Below, piece by piece: positions 7,784-17,375 of a stretch of DNA of 64,000 nt (its first letter is position 1; each line of letters begins with the position of its first letter). A model generated the notes under the pieces. The model was given only the letters and a program-made list of their open reading frames with translations, ran no database searches and was not told the DNA's origin. The position numbers and the translations under genes are program-made. The stretch is from DASUPK01 sp963736305 (GTDB lineage Bacteria; Actinomycetota; Thermoleophilia; Solirubrobacterales; 70-9): NCBI GenBank assembly GCA_963736305.1, contig CAVTOD010000002.1, forward strand, positions 1-64,000, read 5' to 3'.

Positions 7784-8509
7784 ATGATCACCAGCCCACA
7801 CAATGAGAAGCTCAAGCTGATCCGCCGCCTCGGCAGGCGGCGCAGCCGCGAGCGCGAGGGGCTCTTCGTCACGGAGGGGGAGGACCTGCTTGTTGCGGCC
7901 CGGGAGGCCGGGGCCGAGCCGGTGGAGCTGCTCACCGCCGCGGGTGAGGGGCTGGGTGGGACCGAGGTCGAACCCGCGCTCTTGGCGGATGTCTCGAAGC
8001 TCGGGTCCGGAACCCGGGTGATCGGGGTTTGGCGGGAGAGCTGGGCCGACGCCCCGCAGGCGCCCTGCGTCTACCTGCACGGCGTCTCCGATCCGGGCAA
8101 CGTCGGAACCGTGATCCGCACGACGAACGCGCTGGCCGGCGGATCGGTGGTGCTCGGGCCCGGCTGCGCCGATCCCTATGGGGCGCACGCCGTCCGGGCC
8201 AGCATGGGCGCCGTCTTCGCCGAGCCGCTGATCAAGGCCGAGATCGACGCGACTCCAAGCCCGCGGGTCGCGCTCGTCGCACACGGTGGCGATCCCCTCG
8301 AGGCCCTCAATGGTGCGGCAACCCTGTGCCTTGGCGCGGAGAGAGCGGGGCTGCCCGACGAGCTCGCGGAAAGGTGCAATGTCCAGGTGACGATCCCTGT
8401 GCGCGGGAGCGCGGAGTCACTCAACGTCGCGGCGGCGGCTGCGATCGCGCTGCACCGGATATGCGAGTGTGCTCCGCCAGGAGCAACCCGTTTGAGGGCG
8501 AAGCCGTGA
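7784..8509 (+). CDS. SpoU/TrmH family RNA 2'-O-methyltransferase
   Basis: A 241-residue SPOUT methyltransferase. An N-terminal RNA-binding region (ITSPHNEKLKLIRRLGRRRSRE ... FVTEGEDLL) precedes the trefoil-knot domain with its three motifs: DPGNVGTVIRT, LCLGAERAGLP and IPVRGSAESLNVAAA. It should methylate a ribose in 23S rRNA or tRNA using S-adenosylmethionine; which site cannot be told. Location between rplT and pheS is common for this family (RlmB/TsnR-like). A GGAGA sequence precedes the ATG. Confidence 0.9.
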   Translation: MITSPHNEKLKLIRRLGRRRSREREGLFVTEGEDLLVAAREAGAEPVELLTAAGEGLGGTEVEPALLADVSKLGSGTRVIGVWRESWADAPQAPCVYLHGVSDPGNVGTVIRTTNALAGGSVVLGPGCADPYGAHAVRASMGAVFAEPLIKAEIDATPSPRVALVAHGGDPLEALNGAATLCLGAERAGLPDELAERCNVQVTIPVRGSAESLNVAAAAAIALHRICECAPPGATRLRAKP

Positions 8510-8518
8510 GAGACACCG

Positions 8519-9637
8519 ATGACTGACCGAATAGACGAGATCCGGAAGGAGGCCGCTGCCGCGATCGGCGCTGCTTCGACGACCGCGGAGCTCGAGGAGC
8601 TCCGGGTTCGCTACCTGGGCCGGAAGGCCGACCTGACCCAGATCCTGCGGGGGATCTCCGATCTGCCGCCGGAGGAGCGCGGGCCGGTGGGCAAGTCGGG
8701 AAACGAGGCGCGGCGCGAGCTCGAAGGGCTGCTCGCGTCGAGGAGCGCCGAGCTGGACGCGAGCGAGCTGGGGACGCGGCTGGCCGAGGACTCGATCGAC
8801 GTCACGCTGCCGGGGGCGCCGGCGGCGCCGGTCGGTGCCCAGAACCCGCTGCTCCGCACCCAGCGCGAGATCGAGGACATCTTCGTCGGCCTGGGATATC
8901 GGGTGATGGAGGGACCGGAGGTCGAACTCGACTACTACAACTTCACCGCGCTGAATCACCCTCCGGGCCACCCGGCCCGGATGGCACAGGACACCTTCTA
9001 CGTGGATCCGGCGACCCTGCGGAGCGATCTGCGGATCCCCTCCAACGGGGATGAGCTGCCGCCCGGGCCGGAGGACGTCGTGCTTCGCACCCACACCTCG
9101 CCGATGCAGGTGCGTTCGATGGAGTCGCAACCGCCGCCGATCTTCATCGTCGTCCCCGGGCGCTGCTACCGCTCGGATCCGTTCGACGCGACCCACAGCC
9201 CGATCTTCCACCAGGTCGAGGGGCTCGCCGTCGGCCCCGACATCACGCTCTCCGACTTGAAGGGGACTCTCGACGAGTTCGCCCGTGCGATCTTCGGGCC
9301 CGAGCGCGAGACGCGCTTCCGGCCGGGGTTCTTCCCCTTCACGGAGCCGAGCGTCGAGGTCGACGTCTCATGCTTCCGGTGCGGCGGGAGCGGTCAGCTG
9401 CCGGACGGCTCGCGGGACCCGCTCTGCAAGGGGATTGGCTGGATCGAGATCCTCGGGGCGGGAATGGTCGACCCCGACGTCTATGGCTTCGTGCACGACT
9501 CCGGGTACGACCCCGAAGAGATCCAGGGCTTCGCCTTCGGAATGGGGATCGAGCGGATCGCGATGCTCAAGTACGGCGTCCCCGATCTGCGCAAGTTCTT
9601 CGAGAACGACGTCCGAGTGCTGGAGCAATTCCGATGA
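8519..9637 (+). CDS. pheS: Phenylalanyl-tRNA synthetase alpha subunit
   Basis: A 372-residue PheRS alpha chain. The N-terminal coiled coil (residues 1-90, with RYLGRKADLTQILRG) is followed by the class II core: GLGYRVMEGPEVELDYYNF, LNHPPGHPARMAQDTFY, LRTHTSPMQVRSM (motif 2 area), FHQVEGLAVG, FRPGFFPFTEPSVEVDV and the motif 3 GFAFGMGIERIAML. It pairs with PheT as an alpha2-beta2 enzyme. There is an unusual stretch of zinc-finger-like cysteines (CFRCGGSG) typical of many bacterial PheS. The ATG of pheT overlaps its stop. Confidence 0.97.
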   Translation: MTDRIDEIRKEAAAAIGAASTTAELEELRVRYLGRKADLTQILRGISDLPPEERGPVGKSGNEARRELEGLLASRSAELDASELGTRLAEDSIDVTLPGAPAAPVGAQNPLLRTQREIEDIFVGLGYRVMEGPEVELDYYNFTALNHPPGHPARMAQDTFYVDPATLRSDLRIPSNGDELPPGPEDVVLRTHTSPMQVRSMESQPPPIFIVVPGRCYRSDPFDATHSPIFHQVEGLAVGPDITLSDLKGTLDEFARAIFGPERETRFRPGFFPFTEPSVEVDVSCFRCGGSGQLPDGSRDPLCKGIGWIEILGAGMVDPDVYGFVHDSGYDPEEIQGFAFGMGIERIAMLKYGVPDLRKFFENDVRVLEQFR

Positions 9638-12096
9638 GGGCGCCGGACTCATGGCTGCGCTTGTACTGCGATCCGAACCTCTCGGTCGAGGAGCTGGCCG
9701 ACGAGCTCGCGATGCACTCGATCGAGGTCGAGCGGATCACCCATGCGGGCGCCCCCGACCCGGAGGGATTCGTCGTCGGCAAGGTCCTGTCGGTCGAGAA
9801 GCATCCGGACGCCGACAAGCTCAGCGTCTGTGAGGTGGATGCCGGGGACGGCGGGCGAACGATCGTCTGCGGCGCGCCCAACGTCGCCGCCGGGCAAACG
9901 GTCCCGGTGGCGCTGCCGGGCGCGGTGATGCCGGACGGGACGAAGCTCGGGAAGGCAAAGCTTCGTGGCGTCGAGTCCAATGGGATGATCCTCTCCGAGG
10001 CCGAGCTCGAGATCGGCGACGACGGCGCCGGCATCGCCGTTCTGGAGGGCGACGGTTGGGCGCCCGGGACTCCGCTGGCCGAGGTGATCCCCGTCTCCGA
10101 TCCCGTCATCGAGTTGGAGCCAACCTCGAACCGCGTCGATTGCTTCGGCCTCTACGGAGTCGCCCGCGAAGTCCATGCGATCACCGGGGACTCGCTCGCG
10201 GCGCCGCCCTGGGACGAGGACGCCGAGGCGACGGAGGAGGGCGACGTCTCCGACTACGCCTCGGTGTCCGTCGAGGTTCCCGATCTCTGCCCGCGCTTCA
10301 CCGCGCGCGTCTTCACGGACGTGCGGATCGAGCCATCGCCGCTCTGGCTCAAGGCGCGGTTGATCGGCGCCGGAATGCGGCCGATCAACAACGTCGTCGA
10401 CATCACGAACTACGTGATGCTGATGACGGCCCAGCCGCTGCACGCGTTCGACCTCGACAAGGTCCCGGATGGTGCTCTGGTAATCCGGGCCGCGAGCAAG
10501 GGCGAGAAGATGACGACGCTCGACGGCGTGGAACGCCCCTTCGACGAGGACGTCGTCCTGGTCTGCGACCGGAACGGTCCCTCGGGCATCGCGGGGATCA
10601 TGGGCGGCGAGGTCTCGGAGGTCTCCGAGACGACCACGCGCGTGCTGCTCGAGGTCGCGACCTGGAACGGGGTGAACATCCTGAGGACCTCCCGGAAGCT
10701 CGGGCTGCGCACCGACGCCTCCAACCGGTTCGAGAAGCAGCTCCATCCGGAGTTGGCGCTGCGGGCACAGCGGATCGCCTCCCAGCTGATGGTCGAGCTC
10801 TGCGGAGCGAAACTGGTGCCCGGGACGATCGACGAGGCGGCCGACGTTCCCGAGCCGCACAGGCTCGGGCTGCGCCACGAGAGGGTGGCCCGGCTGCTCG
10901 GGATGGAGATCTCTCCTGATCAGTGTGCCGAGTATCTGGAGCGGCTCGACTTCGAGGTCAGCCGCGACGGAGACGACCTGGAGGCGACGGTCCCGTTCCA
11001 CCGCCATTACGACGTCACGCGGGAGGTCGACCTGATCGAGGAGGTCGGCAGGATCCACGGCTACGCGAAGAACCTTCCCGCCAGCTTGCCTTCGACGAGC
11101 GGCCAGGCCGGCCGGCTCACCCGGGAGCAGCGCCTGCGCCGAAGGGCCGAGGACGCGATGCGGGACCTCGGCTTCGACGCGGTCGTCGACCTCAGCCTCA
11201 CCGACCCCGGAATGCCGGGCAGGCTCCGGATCCCGGAGGGAGACGTCAGGGCAGAGCCGATCCGCGTCTCGAACCCGCTCTCGGCGGAGCACTCGGTCGA
11301 GCGGACCGCCCTGGTCGGCTCCCTGCTCGACGCCGCGAGCTACAACCGGGCCCACGGCGCCGAGCGGGTCGCGCTGTTCGAGTCCGGCCGCGCGTACCTC
11401 CGCGAGGGAAGCTCGCCCCGGGACGGCGTCCTTGCAGGCAAGTTCGTCGGCAACCGCACCGCGCCGGCCTATGAGCCGTGGCGGATCGCGTCCATCGCCA
11501 CCGGCGGCCTCCGCCAGGGCGGATGGCGCGGCGGGTCCGCTGAGTCGGACTTCTACTCGGTGAAGGGCGTGCTCGAGGCCCTAGCCCGGCAGCTGGGCGC
11601 CGGTCTCGAGATCGTCCCAGGAGACGAGCCGTTCCTCCATCCCGGGCGGAGCGGTCGTGTGATCGTCGACGGTGAGGACTGCGGCTGGATCGGCGAGATC
11701 CATCCCGTGGTCTGCCGCGAATGGGACCTCGATGCCGCCGCCGGGTTCGAGGTCGATCTCGCTCCGCTGGTCGCCGCCTCGCCCATCGGCGATGAGACCT
11801 ACGAGGACGTGATCTCCTATCCCGCCGTCCACCAGGACGTGGCCGTGGTCGTCGACGACGCCGTGCCGGCGGCGGCGGTGCGCTCGGCCGTGCTCGAGGG
11901 TGGTGGAGACCTCCTGCGCTCCGCAGAGGTCTTCGACCTCTATCGGGGCGAGCAGGTCGGCGAGGGCCGCAAGAGCCTCGCGCTTCGCCTCACCTTCCGT
12001 GCCGAGGATCGGACCCTGACCGACGAGGAGGTCGCTGAGCGAAGGGAGACCATCGAGGCGGCCGTCGAGAAGATCGGGGGGTCGCTCCGTGAATAG
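9634..12096 (+). CDS. pheT: Phenylalanyl-tRNA synthetase beta subunit
   Basis: About 820 residues. Domains in order: EMAP-type tRNA-binding domain (around 45-155, GKVLSVEKHPDADKLSVCEV ... ESNGMILSE), B3/B4 editing domain (TARVFTDV ... INNVVDITNYVM ... QPLHAFDLDKV), B5 domain (ISPDQCAEYLERLDFEV), core (FEKQLHPELALRAQRIA; SVKGVLEALARQLG) and a C-terminal FDX-ACB anticodon-binding domain (YPAVHQDVAVVVDDAVP). The ATG overlaps pheS as ATGA; a longer frame upstream is out of phase with pheS and not used. The stop overlaps argC by 8 nt, joining phe and arg genes in one transcript. Confidence 0.96.
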   Translation: MRAPDSWLRLYCDPNLSVEELADELAMHSIEVERITHAGAPDPEGFVVGKVLSVEKHPDADKLSVCEVDAGDGGRTIVCGAPNVAAGQTVPVALPGAVMPDGTKLGKAKLRGVESNGMILSEAELEIGDDGAGIAVLEGDGWAPGTPLAEVIPVSDPVIELEPTSNRVDCFGLYGVAREVHAITGDSLAAPPWDEDAEATEEGDVSDYASVSVEVPDLCPRFTARVFTDVRIEPSPLWLKARLIGAGMRPINNVVDITNYVMLMTAQPLHAFDLDKVPDGALVIRAASKGEKMTTLDGVERPFDEDVVLVCDRNGPSGIAGIMGGEVSEVSETTTRVLLEVATWNGVNILRTSRKLGLRTDASNRFEKQLHPELALRAQRIASQLMVELCGAKLVPGTIDEAADVPEPHRLGLRHERVARLLGMEISPDQCAEYLERLDFEVSRDGDDLEATVPFHRHYDVTREVDLIEEVGRIHGYAKNLPASLPSTSGQAGRLTREQRLRRRAEDAMRDLGFDAVVDLSLTDPGMPGRLRIPEGDVRAEPIRVSNPLSAEHSVERTALVGSLLDAASYNRAHGAERVALFESGRAYLREGSSPRDGVLAGKFVGNRTAPAYEPWRIASIATGGLRQGGWRGGSAESDFYSVKGVLEALARQLGAGLEIVPGDEPFLHPGRSGRVIVDGEDCGWIGEIHPVVCREWDLDAAAGFEVDLAPLVAASPIGDETYEDVISYPAVHQDVAVVVDDAVPAAAVRSAVLEGGGDLLRSAEVFDLYRGEQVGEGRKSLALRLTFRAEDRTLTDEEVAERRETIEAAVEKIGGSLRE

Positions 12097-13105
12097 GGTC
12101 TTGGTGGCAGGAGCGTCCGGATACGCCGGGGCCCTCGCGGCCGAGCTGGTTCGCACCCACCCGAGCCTCGAGCTCGCGCGCGTCACGGCGCGGACCGACG
12201 CCGGCAGGCGGTTGAACGAGCTCTACCCGCAGTACGGGGTCGATCTGGTGCTCGAGGAGCCCGCGGCCGAGGATGGCGCCGACGTGGACGCGGCGATCGT
12301 CGCCCACCCGCACGGTGCCGCCGCGCCGGTCGTATCCGCGTTGCGCGAGCAGGGCACGAAAGTGGTCGACCTCTCCGCGGACTTCCGTCTGCATGACCTC
12401 GACACCTACGGCCGCTGGTACGGCGAGCACGGCGCGCCGGAGCTGCTGGGCGACGCGGTCTACGGGCTCACAGAGCTGCACCGCGAGCGGATCGCCGGCG
12501 CCGACCTGGTCGCGAACCCGGGCTGCTACCCGACGGCAAGCATCCTGGCCCTGGCGCCGCTGGCCGCGGAGGGGCTGATCGAGGACGTCGTGATCGACGC
12601 CAAGTCCGGGGTCTCCGGTGCCGGGCGCGTCGCCGAGGAGGAGATGGCGATCGTCAAGGAGACCGACGACACCATGCCCTACAAGGTCGCCGGGCATCGC
12701 CACACCCCGGAGATCGCGCAGGAGCTGGCAGAGCTGGCCGGCGGAAACGGGGCGGCGGATTCCTTTGCGGGTCTCACCTTCGTGCCGCACCTGATGCCCT
12801 TCGACCAGGGCGAGCTGGTCAGCTGCTACGTGCGCACAGCGGAGCCGCTTGACGTGGCGCGCATGCTCTCGCTCTACGAGGACCGCTACGGCGACGAGCC
12901 CTTTGTCGAGGTGACGACCGAGCCGCCGGGGGTCAGCGGTGTCCGTGGCACCAACCTCTGCAGGATCCATCTCGCCCTCAACGAGGCATCCGGCCGCACT
13001 CTGGCCTTCGCCTCCATCGACAACCTCTGGAAGGGCGCTGCCTCGCAGGCGATTCAGAACCTCAACCTGATGCTCGGTCTGCCGGAGGGCGAGGGGATCT
13101 CATGA
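12089..13105 (+). CDS. argC: N-acetyl-gamma-glutamyl-phosphate reductase
   Basis: A 338-residue ArgC. Rossmann start RVLVAGASGYAGALAAELV, then DLSADFRL, the catalytic cysteine in ANPGCYPTASIL, KSGVSGAGR, the histidine in GHRHTPEI, and VPHLMPFDQG. It reduces acetylglutamyl phosphate to the semialdehyde with NADPH, third step of arginine synthesis. It starts with GTG inside the end of pheT and overlaps argJ by 4 nt. Confidence 0.96.
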   Translation: MNRVLVAGASGYAGALAAELVRTHPSLELARVTARTDAGRRLNELYPQYGVDLVLEEPAAEDGADVDAAIVAHPHGAAAPVVSALREQGTKVVDLSADFRLHDLDTYGRWYGEHGAPELLGDAVYGLTELHRERIAGADLVANPGCYPTASILALAPLAAEGLIEDVVIDAKSGVSGAGRVAEEEMAIVKETDDTMPYKVAGHRHTPEIAQELAELAGGNGAADSFAGLTFVPHLMPFDQGELVSCYVRTAEPLDVARMLSLYEDRYGDEPFVEVTTEPPGVSGVRGTNLCRIHLALNEASGRTLAFASIDNLWKGAASQAIQNLNLMLGLPEGEGIS

Positions 13106-14268
13106 GCCCCGCGACGCAGACCTTCTTTCGCTCCCGCTGGGTGAAGCCGCCGCCGGAGTTCGAGCAGCTCGAGCCGGCCGAGCTGGCACCGGGCTTTCGG
13201 GCGGCCGGGGTGGCCTGCGGTCTGAAGGGCGGCGGCGAAACGGATGTCGGTGTGCTGGCCTGCGATGCGGACGAGGTCGGCTCCGCTCTCGCGCTCACCC
13301 GGAACGCGGCGGCCGCTGCGCCGGTCCGGGTCTGCCGGCGGGAGTGCGACGCCGGAGCGCTGCGTGCCGTGGCCGTCAATTCGGGCAACGCGAACGCCGC
13401 AACCGGAGAGCAGGGCTATCGCGACGCGCTCGCAATGCGGGACGCCACCGCCGAGGCGCTCGGCGTCGAGCCCCGGACGGTGGCGGTGGCCGAGACCGGC
13501 ACGATCGGCGTGCCACTCGACATCGAGGCCGTCACGACGGGTGTCCTCGAAGCGGTTCGGGCGCTATCGGCGGGCGGCGGCGAGGACTTCGCCGAAGCGA
13601 TCATGACCACCGACAAGGGCCCGAAGCGCTGCGCGATCCGTGCCGGCGAGGTGACTGTCTCCGCACAGGCTAAGGGCGCGGGAATGATCGAGCCTGGCTT
13701 CGCGACGATGCTCTGCTTCGTTCAAACCGACGCCGTCATCGACAACCCCGACGAGGTCCTGCGCTCCTCACTGGCGGATTCGATGGAGCGGATCACGGTC
13801 GACGGGCAGATGAGCACCAACGACACGGTCCTGCTTCAGGCGACCGGTTCCTCTGGTGCGGTTCTGCCGAAGGGGTTGCTGGAGGCCGTTCTGCTGCAGC
13901 TCGCACTCGAGATCGTCGCGGACGGCGAGGGCGCGACCCGCGTGGGTCGCGCCGAGGTCGCCGGAGCGAAGAGCTCCGAGGAGGCCGAGCGGGTGGCGAG
14001 GGCGATCGCCAACTCTCCGTTGGTGAAGACGGCGCTGTTCGGCAGGGATTCGAATTGGGGGCGAATCGCACAGGCCGCCGGCATGGCGCTGGCGGGAGAG
14101 GAGCTCGAAGAGCTCGGGCCCGACCGGATTCAGGCGGCGGAACTCGCCTCGGAGGGGCAGGAGGCGGAGCTGTCGATCAACCTGGGGCGCGGCAAGGCAA
14201 GCGCCCACGTCTACTTCAGCGACCTCACCCACGACTACATCCGGATCAACGCGGAGTACACGACATGA
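13102..14268 (+). CDS. argJ: Glutamate N-acetyltransferase (ornithine acetyltransferase)
   Basis: A 388-residue ArgJ. Landmarks are AVNSGNANAATGEQG, the TGTIGVPLD segment and the self-cleavage/active site region AKGAGMIEPGFATMLCF, where the T of ATML becomes the nucleophile after autocleavage. The late SNWGRIAQAAG and the C-terminal IRINAEYTT are also family marks. It recycles the acetyl group from acetylornithine to glutamate, so this organism uses the cyclic arginine route. Gene overlaps: ATGA with argC and with argB. Confidence 0.95.
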   Translation: MSPATQTFFRSRWVKPPPEFEQLEPAELAPGFRAAGVACGLKGGGETDVGVLACDADEVGSALALTRNAAAAAPVRVCRRECDAGALRAVAVNSGNANAATGEQGYRDALAMRDATAEALGVEPRTVAVAETGTIGVPLDIEAVTTGVLEAVRALSAGGGEDFAEAIMTTDKGPKRCAIRAGEVTVSAQAKGAGMIEPGFATMLCFVQTDAVIDNPDEVLRSSLADSMERITVDGQMSTNDTVLLQATGSSGAVLPKGLLEAVLLQLALEIVADGEGATRVGRAEVAGAKSSEEAERVARAIANSPLVKTALFGRDSNWGRIAQAAGMALAGEELEELGPDRIQAAELASEGQEAELSINLGRGKASAHVYFSDLTHDYIRINAEYTT

Positions 14269-15104
14269 CTTCGTCGGTGGAGACTCTCCTCGAGGCGCTC
14301 CCCTACATCAGGGAGTTCCACGGCCGCACCATCGTGATCAAGTACGGCGGCGCCGCGATGCGCGACGAGGAGCTCCGGGAGGCCTTCGCCCGGGACGTCG
14401 TGCTCCTCAAGTACGTCGGGATGAATCCCGTGATCGTCCATGGCGGCGGGCCGGAGATCACTCACTACATGGAGCGGATGGGGATGGAGGTCAAGTTCGT
14501 CGAGGGCCTGCGCGTCTCCGACGCCGAGACGGTGGAGGTGGCGAAGATGGTGCTGCTCGGCAAGATCAACTCGGACATCCTCACGAGGCTCAACCGCCAC
14601 GGTCAGCCGGCGGTTGGATTGGGCGGGGAGGACGGCTCGCTCTTCGAGGTCCGCCCGGTGGGGCAGTCCGCGAATGTCGGCTTCGTCGGCGAGATCGAGA
14701 AGGTGAACGTCGACGTGATCGAGCACATCGCCGAGGACTACATCCCGGTGATCGCCTCGGTCGGCACCGATCGCGACGGTGCCTCCTACAACATCAACGC
14801 CGACGAGGCCGCGGGCAAGGTCGCCGCGGCGATGCCTGCGCACAAGGCGATTTTCCTCACCGACGTCGACGGTTGGCTGCGGGACCCCGAGGACCCCGAG
14901 TCCCGCATCTCGCAGGCGACGGCCGACGAGGTGCGCGCCGCACTGGACGGCGTCGAGGGCGGCATGCGGCCGAAGCTCACCGCATGCGTCAACGCGATCT
15001 CGGGTGGGGTCGAGGCGACCCACATCGTCGACGGCCGCCGCCCACACACGCTGCTGCTCGAGCTCTTCACCGACGCCGGTATCGGCACGAAGATCACGGC
15101 ATGA
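14265..15104 (+). CDS. argB: Acetylglutamate kinase
   Basis: About 279 residues. Conserved parts: VIKYGGAAM at the phosphate-binding lysine, PVIVHGGGPEI, the FVEGLRVSD loop, GKINSDI, SYNINADEAAGKVAAA for acetylglutamate binding and FLTDVDGWLRD. Second enzyme of arginine synthesis, often feedback inhibited by arginine. The long upstream frame is discarded because it runs through argJ; the ATG at 14265 overlaps the argJ stop. argD follows after 10 nt. Confidence 0.96.
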   Translation: MTSSVETLLEALPYIREFHGRTIVIKYGGAAMRDEELREAFARDVVLLKYVGMNPVIVHGGGPEITHYMERMGMEVKFVEGLRVSDAETVEVAKMVLLGKINSDILTRLNRHGQPAVGLGGEDGSLFEVRPVGQSANVGFVGEIEKVNVDVIEHIAEDYIPVIASVGTDRDGASYNINADEAAGKVAAAMPAHKAIFLTDVDGWLRDPEDPESRISQATADEVRAALDGVEGGMRPKLTACVNAISGGVEATHIVDGRRPHTLLLELFTDAGIGTKITA

Positions 15105-15114
15105 GGCCCGGAGC

Positions 15115-16287
15115 GTGAAGCTCGCCGAGCTCCAGGAGCTCGAGTCCCGCTGGGTGATGCAGACCTATGCGCGGATGCCGGTCGAGTTCGTGCGCGGGGA
15201 GGGCGCTCGGCTCTGGGATTCCGACGGCAAGGAATACCTCGACTTCCTCGCCGGGATCTCCGTGTGCTCGGTCGGCCACTGCCACCCGGCGGTCGTCGAG
15301 GCGGTCCGTGAGCAGGTGGGCACGCTCACGCACACCTCCAACCTCTACCTGAGCGAGGGTGGCGTCCGGCTCGCCCAGCGGCTCTGCGAGTCGAGCCTCG
15401 GAGGGAGGGCCTTCCTGTGCAACTCGGGGACCGAGGCCAACGAGTGCGCGATCAAGCTGGCGCGGAAGCACGCCCATGGACGCGGCGTTGTCGATCCGGA
15501 GATCGTCGTGCTTGAAGGGGCCTTCCACGGGCGGACGATGGGATCGCTCTCGGCAACGCCCGGGCTCTCGACGAATGAGAGCTTCGCTCCCTACCTCCCG
15601 GGCTTCAGGGCGGTGTCCCGCGAAGATCCCGATGTCCTCCGGGACGCGGTCGGGGAGCGGACGGCGGCCGTCATGCTCGAGCCGATCCAGGGCGAGACCG
15701 GCGTGAACGTCGTTCCCGACGAGCTGATCGCCGCGGCGCGCGCCGCATGCGATGACGCCGGGGCCCTGCTGGTTTTCGACGAGATTCAGACGGGCATGGG
15801 CAGGACTGGGTCCCTCTGGGCGTACGAACAGATACCGGCGCGGCCTGACGTGATTACGACCGCGAAAGCACTCGGTGGCGGCCTGCCAGTGGGGGCCTGC
15901 ATGACGGACCCCGACACCTCCGAGATACTGGAGCGCGGAGATCACGGGTCGACGTTCGCCGGCGGCCCCCTGATCGCGGCCGCCGCTCTCGCGACCTTCA
16001 AGGTGATCGACAGCCCAGAACTGCTGCGGCGGGTGCGGGAGCTGGGGACTCGCCTGTGCAAGGGCCTCGAGGCGATGGGACCGATCGCGGAGGTGCGAGG
16101 ACGGGGCCTGATGGTGGGCGCGAGCCTGAAGGGCGCGGACGCCAAGGACGTAGCGGCTCGCCTGCTGGGCGAAGGCCTGATAGTCAACCCGATCGGTGCC
16201 AACACATTGCGGATGCTTCCGCCGCTCGTGATCGAGGAGGCGGACGTGGACGCGGCGCTCAAGATCATCGGCCGGACCCTGGGCTAG
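15115..16287 (+). CDS. argD: Acetylornithine aminotransferase
   Basis: About 390 residues, a class III PLP aminotransferase. It begins VMQTYARMPVEFVRGEGARLWDSDGKEYLDF and has NSGTEANECAIKLARKH, GAFHGRTMGSLSATP, the FDEIQTGMGRTG aspartate strand and the PLP lysine in ITTAKALGGGLPVGA. It converts acetylglutamate semialdehyde to acetylornithine. GTG 15115 is chosen (GGAG close upstream); an internal ATG at 15157 is possible. The stop TAG is also part of the -10-like box of the next gene. Confidence 0.95.
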   Translation: MKLAELQELESRWVMQTYARMPVEFVRGEGARLWDSDGKEYLDFLAGISVCSVGHCHPAVVEAVREQVGTLTHTSNLYLSEGGVRLAQRLCESSLGGRAFLCNSGTEANECAIKLARKHAHGRGVVDPEIVVLEGAFHGRTMGSLSATPGLSTNESFAPYLPGFRAVSREDPDVLRDAVGERTAAVMLEPIQGETGVNVVPDELIAAARAACDDAGALLVFDEIQTGMGRTGSLWAYEQIPARPDVITTAKALGGGLPVGACMTDPDTSEILERGDHGSTFAGGPLIAAAALATFKVIDSPELLRRVRELGTRLCKGLEAMGPIAEVRGRGLMVGASLKGADAKDVAARLLGEGLIVNPIGANTLRMLPPLVIEEADVDAALKIIGRTLG

Positions 16288-16290
16288 GAT
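16285..16290 (+). promoter_or_regulatory. -10-like element inside the argD stop
   Basis: TAGGAT starts with the argD stop codon and lies 7 nt before the GTG at 16298. Confidence 0.35.
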
Positions 16291-16297
16291 CGCGACC

Positions 16298-16555
16298 GTG
16301 ACCACTCGAGCCCGATGGTCCATCGGCATCCTGATTGCTCTGGTGATCGGGCTCGTGGTCGGACTGATCATCGTGCTCGGCGACAACAACTCAAACAACT
16401 CAAGCACCACCGTGCCGATTCAATCGATCACTATGCCGACGGTCCCGACACCCACGATCGCGCCGACGACCACACAGTCGACTACGACAACCGGCCCGAA
16501 CGGCGGGACCCCGATCCCGAGCCCCGGCGATACGAGCACGCCCGCCGGCCTCTAG
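16298..16555 (+). CDS. Small membrane-anchored Thr/Pro-rich protein
   Basis: 85 residues: a short basic start, one membrane helix (about 9-28, IGILIALVIGLVVGLIIVL), then an outside tail made almost only of S, T, P, N and G. It looks like a cell-surface stalk or linker. No family was recognised and no sorting signal (LPxTG-like) is present, so a role with the neighbouring sortase is not supported beyond position. The two genes face each other with 10 bp between their ends. Confidence 0.6.
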   Translation: MTTRARWSIGILIALVIGLVVGLIIVLGDNNSNNSSTTVPIQSITMPTVPTPTIAPTTTQSTTTTGPNGGTPIPSPGDTSTPAGL

Positions 16556-16565
16556 CGGGGCACTT

Positions 16566-17264
16566 CTACGGGGCGAGCCAGCGGCTCTCGCCGGTGAGAT
16601 CGAAGGTGTCGATCCGGGTGAGCTTGGCGAATACCGCGTAGCGCTTTGCAGCGCTGTACGCCGGGTGGCAGGCCGTCAGCACCAATTGGGGGTAGCCCAC
16701 CGGCTTGATGATCCCCACATCGCTCGGGTCGACGATCTGATGTCTCTGGACCGTGTAGGTGAAGGCGGCGTAGGGCATCTCGATCCGGATCTCGTCCCCG
16801 TCCTCGATCTGGTCGATGTGGCGAAACGGTGCCAGGTAGGTCGTCCGGTGCCCGGCGATCGCGACGGTGCCCGGCTGGCCTGGGATCGGCGTGTTTCGGT
16901 AGTGCCCGGGTCCTTTCTCCAGAGATGCCGTGTCGGTCCCCTCGATTACGACGATGTTGAGCCCGATCCGGTCGATCTTGATTCGCCCGATCGCATGACC
17001 CTCCTGGAGATGCGACTCGAAGCGGTCCGCGAGAACCCTCCCCTTGGCGGCACTGCCCTCGACACCGGCGATTGCCTGCAGATCGGCGGGGGTCGGGTAC
17101 TGCGATTCGAGCTGGTTCAGCTGGTCTGCCGCCTGACCCTGCTTGAACGAGCCATACGCCGCCGAGAGCGGCTCCTGCCACACCAGCGTGAGACCGGCGT
17201 CCACGAGGATTACGACTCCCGCCGTGATCAGCATGATCGACCCGATATGGAGCAGGCGCCGCAC
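16566..17264 (-). CDS. Class E-like sortase
   Basis: About 232 residues. One membrane helix near the start (IMLITAGVVILVDAGLTLVW), then a sortase domain with GPGHYRNTPIPGQPGTVAIAGHRTT carrying the catalytic histidine and VLTACHPAYSAAKRYAVFAKL carrying the catalytic cysteine and arginine. Sortases join surface proteins to the wall or to each other; the TACHP and AGHRTT forms suggest class E as in other actinobacteria. GTG 17264 is chosen since a longer frame (to 17438) would overlap the divergent gene; the start is uncertain and an ATG in the helix is also possible. Confidence 0.85.
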   Translation of the reverse strand: MRRLLHIGSIMLITAGVVILVDAGLTLVWQEPLSAAYGSFKQGQAADQLNQLESQYPTPADLQAIAGVEGSAAKGRVLADRFESHLQEGHAIGRIKIDRIGLNIVVIEGTDTASLEKGPGHYRNTPIPGQPGTVAIAGHRTTYLAPFRHIDQIEDGDEIRIEMPYAAFTYTVQRHQIVDPSDVGIIKPVGYPQLVLTACHPAYSAAKRYAVFAKLTRIDTFDLTGESRWLAP

Positions 17265-17363
17265 CGCGAGGATTCTCGCATCGTTGGATAAACGAATCGC
17301 CCAGCAGGGGTCTGGAGAGCCGAGAACAAGGGCCTCGCGCGCTGAGCAAGCCGCCGTACGGAG

Positions 17364-17369
17364 TAGGTT
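17364..17369 (+). promoter_or_regulatory. -10-like element, leaderless geometry
   Basis: TAGGTT lies 6 nt before GTG 17376 in the sortase divergent region (17265-17375). Confidence 0.4.
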
Positions 17370-17375
17370 GAGGGC

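Noticed and set aside
9649..11355. 568-residue minus-strand frame
   Set aside because: Antisense to pheT; no domain.
16298..16555. Sortase substrate
   Set aside because: No LPxTG-like sorting motif or C-terminal helix and basic tail; only position links it to the sortase.
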